Assembly (NCBI RefSeq): GCF_001190925.1
Contig: NZ_CP011072.1
Coordinates: 2,604,001-2,668,000, forward strand
Length of the DNA stretch: 64,000 bases
Reading direction: 5' to 3'
From: Azoarcus sp. CIB
GTDB taxonomy: Bacteria; Pseudomonadota; Gammaproteobacteria; Burkholderiales; Rhodocyclaceae
The first letter of the stretch is position 1; each line of letters starts with the position of its first letter. Below the pieces are notes generated by a model. The model saw only the letters and a list, made by a program, of their open reading frames with translations, was not told the origin of the DNA and ran no database searches. Shown here in pieces: positions 31,118-39,603 of the stretch. The translations under genes and the position numbers were made by a program.

Positions 31118-32130
31118 GCGCGCGATGAAAACTACCCGGTTTTAGAGGGGTGTGCGTGCTGAAAATTACCCAGGGTGATTATCAAGAGCCTGCGCCTGTG
31201 CGGCATGGCCGACGCGTGGGCTGAACTGACTGCCCAAGGGGAGGCGACCGTGCAGAGTTCGCGATGGCTTCTCGAACATCTGCTGCGGGCCGAGGACGCC
31301 GACCGGCACGTGCGCTCGATCGCCTACCAGCTGTACGCGGCAAAGTTCCCGGTGCACCGCGACCTGACCGGCTTCGACTTCGAACAGTCGAAGGTTGATC
31401 GCGAACTGATCCACGAACTGGCCACCCTGTCCTTCACCGAAGCGGCCCACAACGCCGTGGTCATCGGCGGAACGGGTACCGGGAAATCGCACCTGGCGAC
31501 GGTGCTGGGGGTCAGCGGCATCACCGGTCACGCCAAGCGGGTGCGCTTCTACTCCACCGTGAACCTCGTGAATCTGCTTGAGCAGGTGAAGGCCGCGGGC
31601 AAGGCCGGGAGGCTTGCCTTCTCCTTGCTGCGCATGGATTTGGTTATCCTCGACGAGCTCGGATATTTGCCCTTCAGCCAGTCGGGCGGGGCCTTGCTCT
31701 TCCACCTGCTCTCGAAGCTCTAAGAGCACACCGACGTCATGATCACGACCAACCGGACCTTTGGCGAATGGGCGACCGTGTTCGGCGACGCGACGATGAC
31801 CACGGCGCTGCTCGACCGGATCACGCACCACTGTCATATCGTCGAGACCGGCAACGAGTCCTACCGCTTCGATCAAAGCTCGGCCGACGCGCAGTCGCGC
31901 ATCCGGGCGCGCGATCAGAGCAAGCGTGGCAGGATCGCCGAGACGGAGGATGAACCCTTCTGAGCGGCCGCCGCGCAGAGGGAACCCGCGGCTCTTCCAG
32001 AAACCGAGCATCGAAACCGGGAACCGATCCGTCGGACTACAATGAAGGGTAGTTACTCCAATGACGGGTTGCTAAAGTCTCTGGGTAAAATTCAACGCGC
32101 ACGGCGGGTAATTTTGGATGCGCGCCGACA
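31118..32130. mobile_element. IS21-family relic with tandem terminal repeats and no istA
   Basis: At the left, two copies of a repeat of the form GCG..TGAAAAyTACCC lie at 31118-31137 and 31151-31172. At the right, inverted counterparts lie at 32082-32102 (TGGGTAAAATTCAACGCGCA) and 32105-32130 (begins CGGGTAATTTTGGATGCGCG). Multiple terminal repeats are typical of IS21-family ends. Only an istB-like gene lies between them; the istA transposase is missing, so the element cannot move by itself. The exact outer boundaries and target duplication are not visible. Confidence 0.65.
31175..31963 (+). pseudogene. istB-like IS21 helper ATPase, interrupted by a stop codon
   Basis: The frame starts at GTG 31175 and reads as IstB, the AAA+ helper of IS21 transposition: KSLRLCGMADAW, Walker A GGTGTGKSHLA, Walker B LVILDELGYLPFS. 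At 31721-31723 a TAA replaces the expected Tyr codon in LLFHLLSKL-Y-EHTDV. The same frame then continues as [16 protein letters not shown] to 31963. One nonsense change therefore splits an otherwise full-length (about 262 residue) protein. Translation could restart at the ATG at 31739, but a functional ATPase is unlikely. Confidence 0.8.
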
Positions 32131-32350
32131 CTTCGGCGGCGCCGTAGATGACCTGATTGAGCCGACGCGTGCGGAGCGACTCGACCGGATTCAGGCCACG
32201 GGGACAGCGAGCCGCCATCGCGCCCCTTTTCTTCCATCACGGCCTTCGATAAACCATGCCCTAAGCATATTGGCGCTGGTGGATTTTGAGAAAAACGCTG
32301 GACTTTTGAAAAAACGGCACCCCGAAGGGTTCCGTAAGTTCTTGAATATA

Positions 32351-32397
32351 TGGGGCGACATACCGGGATCGAACCGGTGACAACTGGAGCCACAATC
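32351..32397 (-). other. 3' half of a tRNA-His gene (probable attachment-site scar)
   Basis: On the minus strand this reads from anticodon GTG (GATTGTGGCTCCAG) through a perfect T arm (ACCGG-TTCGATC-CCGGT), acceptor strand ATGTCGC, discriminator C and CCA. C73 and the GTG anticodon identify tRNA-His. The 5' half is missing: the upstream bases cannot form the acceptor, D arm or anticodon stem. A 3' tRNA fragment beginning in the anticodon loop is what tyrosine integrases leave at the far end of an element integrated into a tRNA gene. In this orientation host DNA lies below 32351 and the element above 32397. Confidence 0.75.
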
Positions 32398-32441
32398 ACC
32401 GGCTGTTTTGTTTTAAATCAGTATGTTAAGTCGTTTTCCGA

Positions 32442-32509
32442 TCTACAAAACCGTGCCAACTACCCCCTTGAAAGCCGCATCAGTGCTAAAGCCTTAGCCG
32501 TTTTGTAGA
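32442..32509. repeat. Inverted repeat in the AT-richer stretch beside the tRNA-His scar
   Basis: TCTACAAAAC (32442-32451) is repeated inverted as GTTTTGTAGA (32500-32509). The 32398-32648 interval has no gene and is richer in A and T than its surroundings. The repeat could be an integrase or excisionase arm site of the former element, or simply a foldback. No integrase gene is seen in the window. Confidence 0.35.
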
Positions 32510-32648
32510 ACGGTATTGCCGACCCCTGCGGGATGCACAATCGCCCGACTTTAACCGTCTTCCGTTGGTAACCTGTATTTAACGGCCACGTGGGACTTCG
32601 ACTTGAATCGCACGACTTACTGTCTCCGCCGTCCTCGGGTCCTCTGCC

Positions 32649-32924
32649 TTACTTGAGTTCGATCTCGACGAAGGACAACTCAAAATCATTGATGTTGATG
32701 ACGTTGTGCGCCACTCCGGTGAGCTTTGCGTACGACGTACCTACCGTCAACTCAACATCTCTGATTCCATATGGTTCCACCAACCTGATCTTGCCTGTAG
32801 TCAGTGGTACGACGACATAGTCATGTCCATGGACGTGATCACCCGTGTCTGCCCCGGGGGGAAAGGTCCACTTGGTAACGACTACTCGTTCATTCTCGAC
32901 TTGAAGCGTTGGAATGGCCCTCAT
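32649..32924 (-). CDS. Small cupin-domain protein
   Basis: Predicted 91 residues forming a single cupin barrel: FPPGADTGDHVHGHDYVVVP carries a His/Glu-type metal motif in degenerate form (HVHGH), followed by GIRDVELTVGTSYAKLTGVAHNV. Small cupins bind metals and may be dioxygenases, isomerases or sensors; the catalytic role is not predictable here. It lies alone between the att-like scar and the P-loop gene, 211 bases from the latter, and is the first gene on the presumed island side. Confidence 0.7.
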   Translation of the reverse strand: MRAIPTLQVENERVVVTKWTFPPGADTGDHVHGHDYVVVPLTTGKIRLVEPYGIRDVELTVGTSYAKLTGVAHNVININDFELSFVEIELK

Positions 32925-33135
32925 GGCTGTCTGGTCTCTCTTGACGAAATTGGTGCCGGATTGTTGGAAGTGCTTGCGATTGAAGCTGCGGTAAATCTAA
33001 TTTAGCTATCGTAGATCTTGTCCTCGGCCCCATCGTCCGAGAGTCAGCAGCGTCCCGCCCCATTCCGATCGACGGGCGCACATCTGTGACCTTCACTTTT
33101 TCAACACGTCATGCTCCCTGAACCTGGCCGGTTTT

Positions 33136-34881
33136 TCACGGCTCAACCGCACGCAAGAAATTCCTCGGCGTGAGCAGTTCGAGGATGGAGGCGAGCCGAT
33201 TACATTCCAGTACCGCCGTCAGGGTCTGCGCATCAAGAACCTTGAAACGTTTGTCGCTGAATTCGAGATACGGTCGCCCATCGGGACTGTTGACGAGAAC
33301 TACGGAGGGAACTCGGCGAATGCATTGGTGCAGAAAAGATACGTTCTCCTGAATATCGGCGTAGGCGTCGGGCGGATGGACCTCGGTGCGTGAATGGGCG
33401 TGAATGTTGATTTTCTGGTAACGCTCGATATTCACCATTCCTTCCAGATCGTAGATTTCCATCCTGTCGCGGTTCCCGGCAGCGATCAGCTTCGGGAAGG
33501 TTCCCTTCGGCACCCGGTTGTCCATGAAGTAGTAGCGGTAGTCAACATCGCTACAGCCGAGCCATCGGAACAGGATTTTCGGCATTCCCCGGTATGCTTC
33601 GACACAGTGAGCGAGGAAATCCTCCACGGCCTTGTAGCGCCCGCGTTCAAGTGCGCGCAGCCAGCCGCGCTCCACCGTCTCTTCGGGAGGAGTCACGAGG
33701 AAATACATGTGGATGGTCGACACGTACCGCGTATAAGTGTCCCGAAGGATCCGGCTGACTTCATCGCTCGAAAAGCTGTCGAATCGAAATCGGTCGACCA
33801 GCAGGTGCGGAATGGCCTGCGCGCGATTCGCCTTGTCACGGATGTAACGATCGAGCTTGCCGTCGATCACCATTACCTCGCGGCTCGTGAGGTAACCTGC
33901 ATACTTATATGCGTCGCCGAGAGATTCGAAGTCGAGCAGCAGGCGGCGCCACACGTCGGGGCTGATGGTTGCGTAGCCATCCGGCTCGATTCCGCAGTCG
34001 GTCATCAAGCGCTTGATCATCGGTCGGATCGAACTCTTGCCTGCGGCCGAAGCGCCCTTGAGGCTGATCAACACCGGTTGCGCGCGGTTGCAGACACGCT
34101 GATAGCCTTCCTGCTCGACTGCGACGTCAATCCACTCCTTAATCGCCTCACCGATCATCCGGCTGCCGAAGTGGTTGCACACATAGCGCGTGACGAGTTC
34201 GGCGAGCATCTGTAGATCCGACCCCAGGATCCCGCGTGCGGCCAGGATGGCTCCAAGAACCCGATACAGCCCCTTGAAGATCGCACGCTCGCAAGGATCG
34301 CTTGCAGCCAGTCCGTCGGACTTGAATCCGGAAACCACCGAATGTTCGCGCTCGCCCGGAATCTTGTCAGGAGACCGAATTGACCTGCACCGCGCCAGAA
34401 GGCGCGACGGAAAAGTGCGCACGGCGGATGGCGCCGCCACCGGACCGAGACGGGCTGCCAGTATCGCGCGAACCCGATGGGTCACGCGCTCGCGCAGATC
34501 CAAGTGCATGCGCTCGACCTCCCCCATTCGGGGAAGGACATGATGCGAAAGGATCCTGTCGGCGATTCGGCGAAAGTTCTGCCCAAACACCTCCTCGGAT
34601 TCACCTTCCGACACCACGATGTCCGCGGTCACGCGCACGATAACTTCATGCAGCGCCAGTCGCGCCGGCCGGAACATGACGAGTTCCTCCATCGGCATGC
34701 CCGTCATGCGTGCAAAATCTTCGACCAGTTCCGCAGAAGGAAAGACGTTCTCGGGGCGATGGATGGTCTCGAGCAAACGGAACGCCGTCGGAGTCCTGCT
34801 CAACACGCCCGGACTCCAGGCGGACTGTTCGACGACAAGGTGTGAAGGAGCGGTCGTCGTAAAGTCGGGGCGCCGGTTCAT
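33136..34881 (-). CDS. P-loop kinase-like protein of unknown function
   Basis: Predicted 581 residues. Start fixed at the ATG at 34881 (MNRRPDF) because it overlaps the DUF3422 stop as ATGA; longer upstream frames would overlap that gene by over 200 bases. The N-terminal half (about 1-265) is helical and unassigned. A Walker A motif GASAAGKSS (276-284) starts a nucleotide-kinase-like domain recalling zeta-toxin/uridine-kinase P-loops (SPDVWRRLLLDFES, VIDGKLDRYI, YFLVTPPEETVERGW). The last part is unassigned. It may phosphorylate a small molecule or protein. Coupling to DUF3422 suggests a joint membrane-associated task. No antitoxin-like partner is evident, so a toxin role is only a possibility. 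Confidence 0.7.
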   Translation of the reverse strand: MNRRPDFTTTAPSHLVVEQSAWSPGVLSRTPTAFRLLETIHRPENVFPSAELVEDFARMTGMPMEELVMFRPARLALHEVIVRVTADIVVSEGESEEVFGQNFRRIADRILSHHVLPRMGEVERMHLDLRERVTHRVRAILAARLGPVAAPSAVRTFPSRLLARCRSIRSPDKIPGEREHSVVSGFKSDGLAASDPCERAIFKGLYRVLGAILAARGILGSDLQMLAELVTRYVCNHFGSRMIGEAIKEWIDVAVEQEGYQRVCNRAQPVLISLKGASAAGKSSIRPMIKRLMTDCGIEPDGYATISPDVWRRLLLDFESLGDAYKYAGYLTSREVMVIDGKLDRYIRDKANRAQAIPHLLVDRFRFDSFSSDEVSRILRDTYTRYVSTIHMYFLVTPPEETVERGWLRALERGRYKAVEDFLAHCVEAYRGMPKILFRWLGCSDVDYRYYFMDNRVPKGTFPKLIAAGNRDRMEIYDLEGMVNIERYQKINIHAHSRTEVHPPDAYADIQENVSFLHQCIRRVPSVVLVNSPDGRPYLEFSDKRFKVLDAQTLTAVLECNRLASILELLTPRNFLRAVEP

Positions 34882-36212
34882 CGAGAAGTCCCCGGGCTCC
34901 GACGGCCGGATTCGGGCGCACCATCGGCCGCGAGGCTGGCGAAGCTGTTCTTTGCCCCGCGAAGCCCAAGCCAAGTCAATGCGGCGATGAATGGTATTGC
35001 AGCGCCCAGTACGATATTGACGTCGAAGTCGAGCCCCAGCCCGAGTCCGTGCAAGGCTTTCAAGGGATAGGCGGCAAGACCGATGACGTAATAGGTCAAG
35101 ACCCACACAGACAGGCCTTCCACCATTTCCTGCAGGCGAACCTGTAGCTCACCATTCTTGGCGGTACGAGCAAGCAGCGCGCGATTGAGTTCCTGATGTC
35201 GGGCTTCCTGACGCGCCCGCAACAAGGCGGCTGCACGTTCAATTCGCACGGCAAGGTTCTCCTGTCTGCGCTCGACCGCGCGGCAGGTCGCCATCGCAGG
35301 CGTTAGCCGTCTCAGGATGAAATCGCCAATATATTCCGCGCCCTGTTGGCGCGGCGCAGGGAGTTCGGCCAGGCGCACATCGACAAGCTCGTAATAGGCG
35401 CGCGACGCGGAAAAGCGATACTGGCTAACGGCGATCAGACGCTCGAGATCGGCAGCGAGCTTTTCGAGCCTTGCGAGCAATCGATCCTCGCCCTGTACAG
35501 GATCGCCGAGTGCGACCACGAGCTCGCGCAGATCGATGCCGATCCTGTCGAGCTCCGGGACCTGGGCATGAGCAATCGGCAGCGACAACAGCGCAAGAGC
35601 GAGATACGTATCAATCTCCACGAGACGTTGAACGACACGCCCAATCTGTTCCGGCCCCATCCGTGCCGTCCAAATGCGGTACCTGACGAAGCCGGGCTTG
35701 CAGCCATCTCCGTATTGCAGGCGCATGTCCGTTTCGACCCACCCACCCGCATCTTCCAGCCCTGCACCGATGCATACTTCCCCTCCGGAGGCAGGCGCAC
35801 TCGGAGCACGACAGTCGCCCCCAGTAAGTATCAACGAGGATGCAGTCAATAGAATGCCGTCGAGATCCTCTAGCCAATCGCTGGCCGCCGGTTCCCGGAG
35901 GCTCCCGGAACCTGCCATGCTGGGGAGGTCGGGCGTGGTAATCACCGTATACCGAGCGAACTCGGTATGAAGCGACCAGTGCAGCGAGATAGAAGGGGTA
36001 TGCTCAGCGTAACAGCGCGTGCCAGCGGATGGGGCGGAAAGCCCAAAGCGCTGTGTAAGCCGGCGAAGATTGCGGAGCTGCTGTCCCGTGTCGCTATCAA
36101 AGAAGACAGTTACCGAAAAGACTTCGGCTGGAGATGCGATGTCAATAAATGGGCGAGCATGAAGTTCGTCACAGGTGGACTTCTGTATCGCGAGAGTCAA
36201 GTCGAGTGGCAT
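34878..36212 (-). CDS. DUF3422 family membrane protein
   Basis: Predicted 444 residues. The N terminus has the family's ELHARP signature (CDELHARPFIDI). A long soluble region (about 30-340) is followed by coiled coil (RRQENLAVRIERAAALL) and two C-terminal membrane segments (about 365-385 and 400-425). The biochemical role of DUF3422 is unknown; members are usually single genes in proteobacteria. Here it is translationally coupled to the P-loop protein. It is separated from the GDH gene by 130 bases with no visible feature, so it could be the distal part of the amine operon or have its own promoter. Confidence 0.75.
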   Translation of the reverse strand: MPLDLTLAIQKSTCDELHARPFIDIASPAEVFSVTVFFDSDTGQQLRNLRRLTQRFGLSAPSAGTRCYAEHTPSISLHWSLHTEFARYTVITTPDLPSMAGSGSLREPAASDWLEDLDGILLTASSLILTGGDCRAPSAPASGGEVCIGAGLEDAGGWVETDMRLQYGDGCKPGFVRYRIWTARMGPEQIGRVVQRLVEIDTYLALALLSLPIAHAQVPELDRIGIDLRELVVALGDPVQGEDRLLARLEKLAADLERLIAVSQYRFSASRAYYELVDVRLAELPAPRQQGAEYIGDFILRRLTPAMATCRAVERRQENLAVRIERAAALLRARQEARHQELNRALLARTAKNGELQVRLQEMVEGLSVWVLTYYVIGLAAYPLKALHGLGLGLDFDVNIVLGAAIPFIAALTWLGLRGAKNSFASLAADGAPESGRRSPGTSR

Positions 36213-36342
36213 GCGAGGACCATTCGTTCAAAAAAACGCCCTGGAGTCCGTTTGGAAACCAGAGCGGAGGAAAGTCGGCTGACGATGAGGAGAGAACCGG
36301 GAGAATTTCGCCAGCCGACGGGAGAGATGTCTAAGAACCTGC

Positions 36343-39300
36343 TCAGATAGCGATGGCCCTTAAGTCCTGTCCGCAGGCAACAGCTGCCATGATCCCCGGC
36401 TCTGGTTGTTCGACGTAAGCTTCGACGACTGTTGCGAATCTCGTCGCTCGCTGCTCCATCTCGAGCATTCGCGCTAATGCGTCGAACGGATGCTGCAGCA
36501 ACGCGCGACCAACGAAATCGCGGAGTGCGACACTCACCTCTTCACGCACGCCAGCAAGCACCCGACCTTCGAGCGCGTCTTGCGTACGCACTTGGTTAAG
36601 GCGGGCTAGAAGGCGCGTAACGCCGAGACGCTCGTCTGCCGCAAATAAATACCGGCATACGAAATCGAAATCGACCTTTGTTGCTTCAGAAATTCGGGCA
36701 ATGTCGAGCGCCGTCGCAAGTCGAGGCAGTGCCACGACGTGACTGCGTATGTCTCGACACGCATCGAACCCGCCGAATTGATATGCATGGTCGGGTTGTG
36801 CCGTCTCATCGAGCAAGTCCCGGAAGCGCTTGACCGTGGGCAGGAAGCGTCCGACTGTCTCTGAAACGCTGATCGGCGACTTGACATTGCGCAGCAGCCA
36901 GCATGTCATTTCCTCCACTGCATCCCGCGTCTGTGCGAGGACTTCGATCCGCGTTGCGGCATCCGCCGGTCCACCTGCGCCCGCCATCGCGTCCCAAATG
37001 TCGTTTGCTCCACTCAAGTCGCGAGCCACCGCATAGGCACGGGCGACGTCGGCGTCCGACGCGCCTGTACGATCCTGTATTTCGTTGACAACCCCGCTAC
37101 CGATACGGTTGACCATGCTGTTGACGACCACTGTGGCGATGATCTCGCGCCGCAAGGGATGAGCAAGGATTTCCTCGCGGAATCGCTCCTGCATAGCGAG
37201 CGGGAAGTAGCGCAGCAGGTCGGCTTCGAACAATGGATCGTCCGGAAGATCCGATTTGATGATTTCGGCATACAGTGAAATCTTGGTGTGAGCCAGCAGG
37301 ACAGCCAGTTCCGGCCGGCACAGCCCTACTCCGCGCGCAGCCCGCTCGGACAAAGTCTCCTCGTCGGGCAGGCCGGCCACCGCGCGGTTGAGCTGTCCTT
37401 CACGCTCGAACCGGCGGATGAGGCGCACGTGTCGCGCGAGTGTCTGCGGCGCCCGCGCGACTGCCAGCGACAGGGCGAGGGCCTGCATCCGATTGTCGGC
37501 AAGGACGAGCGCGGCCACATCGTCCGTCATATCCCTCAACAACACGTTCCGCGCGGCGCGGTCGAGTCTGCCTGTCGCCTCGACTCGATTGAGGAGGATC
37601 TTGATGTTCACCTCGTGGTCGGAGCAGTTCACTCCGCCGGCATTGTCAATGGCATCGGTATTGATTCGTCCGCCGGCAAGGGCATATTCAGTCCGGCCTG
37701 CTTGCGTGAAGCCCAGGTTTGCGCCTTCGCCGACCACTCGGCACCGCAGTTCGCAGCCATCAACCCGAACAGCGTCATTGGCACGATCGCCTGCGCTTTC
37801 CTGTGACTCCCTGCTGCCCTTGACATAGGTCCCGATACCACCCAACCAGAGCAGATCGACCTCGGCCCGCAGGATCGCGTGGATCAGATCCTCCGGCGCA
37901 ATCTCGCACGTTTCCAGCCCGAGCCGTGCTCGCACCGCCTCGCTGACGGTAATGGAGCGGGCGCTGCGGGAAAAAACACCGCCTCCTGCCGAGAGGGCCT
38001 GGGCGCTGTAATCCATCCACGACGACCCGCGCAAGCCGAACAGGCGCTTGCGTTCGACGTAGCTGACCAGGGGATCCGGATCGGGATCGACGAAGATGTG
38101 CCGGTGATCAAACGCTGCAAGCAATTTGATACGATCCGACAAGAGCATGCCGTTGCCGAAAACGTCTCCCGACATATCGCCGACCCCAGCGACCGTGACG
38201 TCCCCGGATTCGAGGTCGATACCCAGTTCATCGAAGTGACGTCGCACCGACTCCCAGGCGCCACGAGCTGTGATTCCCATGGCCTTGTGGTCATAGCCGG
38301 CGGACCCGCCCGAGGCGAACGCGTCTCCCAGCCAGAAACCGCGGCGAACGGCCTCCTCGTTGGCGATGTCGGAGAATGTCGCGGTTCCCTTGTCCGCCGC
38401 GACGACGAGGTAGGGATCGTCCGCATCGTGGCGAACCACGTCCGCAGGCGGAACGATTACGCCGTCGGCCAGGTTGTCGGTCAGATCGAGCAAAGCGCCG
38501 ATGAACTTCCGGTAGCAGGTGATCGCCTCGTCCCGCACCGCTTCGGGGGCGAGGAGAGCCTGTCTGCGCACGACAAAACCTCCCTTGGAGCCTTCCGGGA
38601 CGATGACGACGTTCTTGACCATCTGCGCTTTGAGGAGGCCCAGGATTTCAGTGCGAAAGTCCTGGGCACGATCTGACCAGCGCAGACCACCACGCGCCAC
38701 ACGTCCCCCGCGCAGGTGTATTCCCTCCATGCGCGCGCCCGACACGAAGATTTCGAACATCGGTCGCGGCAAAGGCAGACCGTCGAGCTGCGACGATGCG
38801 ATCTTCAGCGCAAGACAGGGAAGGTTGCGGCCGTCCTTGTCTTTTCGGAAGTAGCTCACGCGCATGGTCGCTTTCATCACCGCCGCCAGTCGGCGCAATA
38901 CCCTCGTGTCGTCGTTTGTCAGGGCTGTCGCGGCACGCTCGTCGAGCGCGGCCTCCGCCCGCGCCATCGCGGCGTCCCGTCCTTCACTGCGCAGCGGATC
39001 GAAGCGAACATGAAAATAATCGACCAGCGCGCGCGCCTGTTCAGGATTGTTCGCGAGACACTCGGCGATGCGGGCGGGGCCGATCGGATAGCCGGTCTGG
39101 TGCAGGTACCGCGCATACGTGCGCAGCATCCCGGCCTCCTGACGAAGTAGATCGGTGCGAACGACCAGGCGGCTGAAGCCGTCGACCTCATCCTCGCCGC
39201 TCCATGCAGCCTGCAGGGCGTCCTCGACCGCGGCGGCGCAAGAAGCGACGGCGATTAACTGGCCAGCGGTATCGTCAAGCACGAAGTCCCGTATCCGCAT

Positions 39301-39576
39301 CTGGCCTTTGGGACCCGCTATCGAGGTGCGGATATCGGCAATCGCCAGACCGAAACCGTCCAGCAGGGACAGCAGGCGCGCGAGCGGCGCTGAGTCCTTG
39401 TGCGATAGCAGGCGGATCGCTACCTCACCGTCCCCGGCGGGAGTAGTCACACGAAAAACCGGAGCAGCGTCGGCAACCATATCGGCGAGCCCCGGATCAA
39501 TGTCCGTGGGAGGGAACTGAATTCTCGGCACAACCACGATCGACTCCAGCCCGGTTTGAACGTCCGTTTCAGACAT
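36343..39576 (-). CDS. Large NAD-dependent glutamate dehydrogenase, short (about 115 kDa) form
   Basis: Predicted 1077 residues. It matches the C-terminal two thirds of the bacterial 180-kDa NAD-GDH: substrate-binding lysine region (GGLRWSDRAQDFRTEI, KNVVIVPEGSKGGF), NAD-binding segment (GVGDMSGDVFGNGML) and the long helical C-terminal domain. The first roughly 500 residues (ACT-like and associated regulatory domains) are absent, and the start (MSETDVQTGLESIVV) looks genuine, so this is a natural short form in the size class called L_115. It converts glutamate to 2-oxoglutarate and ammonia with NAD+. Lying 27 bases after the aldehyde dehydrogenase and near the aminotransferase, it would regenerate 2-oxoglutarate and dispose of amine nitrogen. 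Confidence 0.86.
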   Translation of the reverse strand: MSETDVQTGLESIVVVPRIQFPPTDIDPGLADMVADAAPVFRVTTPAGDGEVAIRLLSHKDSAPLARLLSLLDGFGLAIADIRTSIAGPKGQMRIRDFVLDDTAGQLIAVASCAAAVEDALQAAWSGEDEVDGFSRLVVRTDLLRQEAGMLRTYARYLHQTGYPIGPARIAECLANNPEQARALVDYFHVRFDPLRSEGRDAAMARAEAALDERAATALTNDDTRVLRRLAAVMKATMRVSYFRKDKDGRNLPCLALKIASSQLDGLPLPRPMFEIFVSGARMEGIHLRGGRVARGGLRWSDRAQDFRTEILGLLKAQMVKNVVIVPEGSKGGFVVRRQALLAPEAVRDEAITCYRKFIGALLDLTDNLADGVIVPPADVVRHDADDPYLVVAADKGTATFSDIANEEAVRRGFWLGDAFASGGSAGYDHKAMGITARGAWESVRRHFDELGIDLESGDVTVAGVGDMSGDVFGNGMLLSDRIKLLAAFDHRHIFVDPDPDPLVSYVERKRLFGLRGSSWMDYSAQALSAGGGVFSRSARSITVSEAVRARLGLETCEIAPEDLIHAILRAEVDLLWLGGIGTYVKGSRESQESAGDRANDAVRVDGCELRCRVVGEGANLGFTQAGRTEYALAGGRINTDAIDNAGGVNCSDHEVNIKILLNRVEATGRLDRAARNVLLRDMTDDVAALVLADNRMQALALSLAVARAPQTLARHVRLIRRFEREGQLNRAVAGLPDEETLSERAARGVGLCRPELAVLLAHTKISLYAEIIKSDLPDDPLFEADLLRYFPLAMQERFREEILAHPLRREIIATVVVNSMVNRIGSGVVNEIQDRTGASDADVARAYAVARDLSGANDIWDAMAGAGGPADAATRIEVLAQTRDAVEEMTCWLLRNVKSPISVSETVGRFLPTVKRFRDLLDETAQPDHAYQFGGFDACRDIRSHVVALPRLATALDIARISEATKVDFDFVCRYLFAADERLGVTRLLARLNQVRTQDALEGRVLAGVREEVSVALRDFVGRALLQHPFDALARMLEMEQRATRFATVVEAYVEQPEPGIMAAVACGQDLRAIAI

Positions 39577-39603
39577 GGTTTTCCCCGCTTGTCAGGTTCC
39601 GGG

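Noticed and set aside
32037-32399. 120-codon minus-strand frame through the tRNA-His fragment
   Set aside because: It contains the VTGSIPV-type peptide that arises whenever a tRNA 3' end is translated, and it also overlaps the IS end repeats.
32351-32440. Complete tRNA gene on the minus strand
   Set aside because: T arm, anticodon loop and CCA are present, but no matching acceptor 5' strand, D arm or anticodon-stem partner is found upstream, even allowing a long variable arm.
32398-32648. Integrase remnant beside the tRNA-His scar
   Set aside because: I looked for tyrosine-recombinase motifs on both strands in this interval and saw none; only a short inverted repeat is supportable.
34882-35106. 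Longer N terminus (656 residues) for the P-loop protein
   Set aside because: It would overlap the DUF3422 coding region by over 200 bases; the ATGA overlap at 34881 gives a far better start and the extra residues look like out-of-frame translation.
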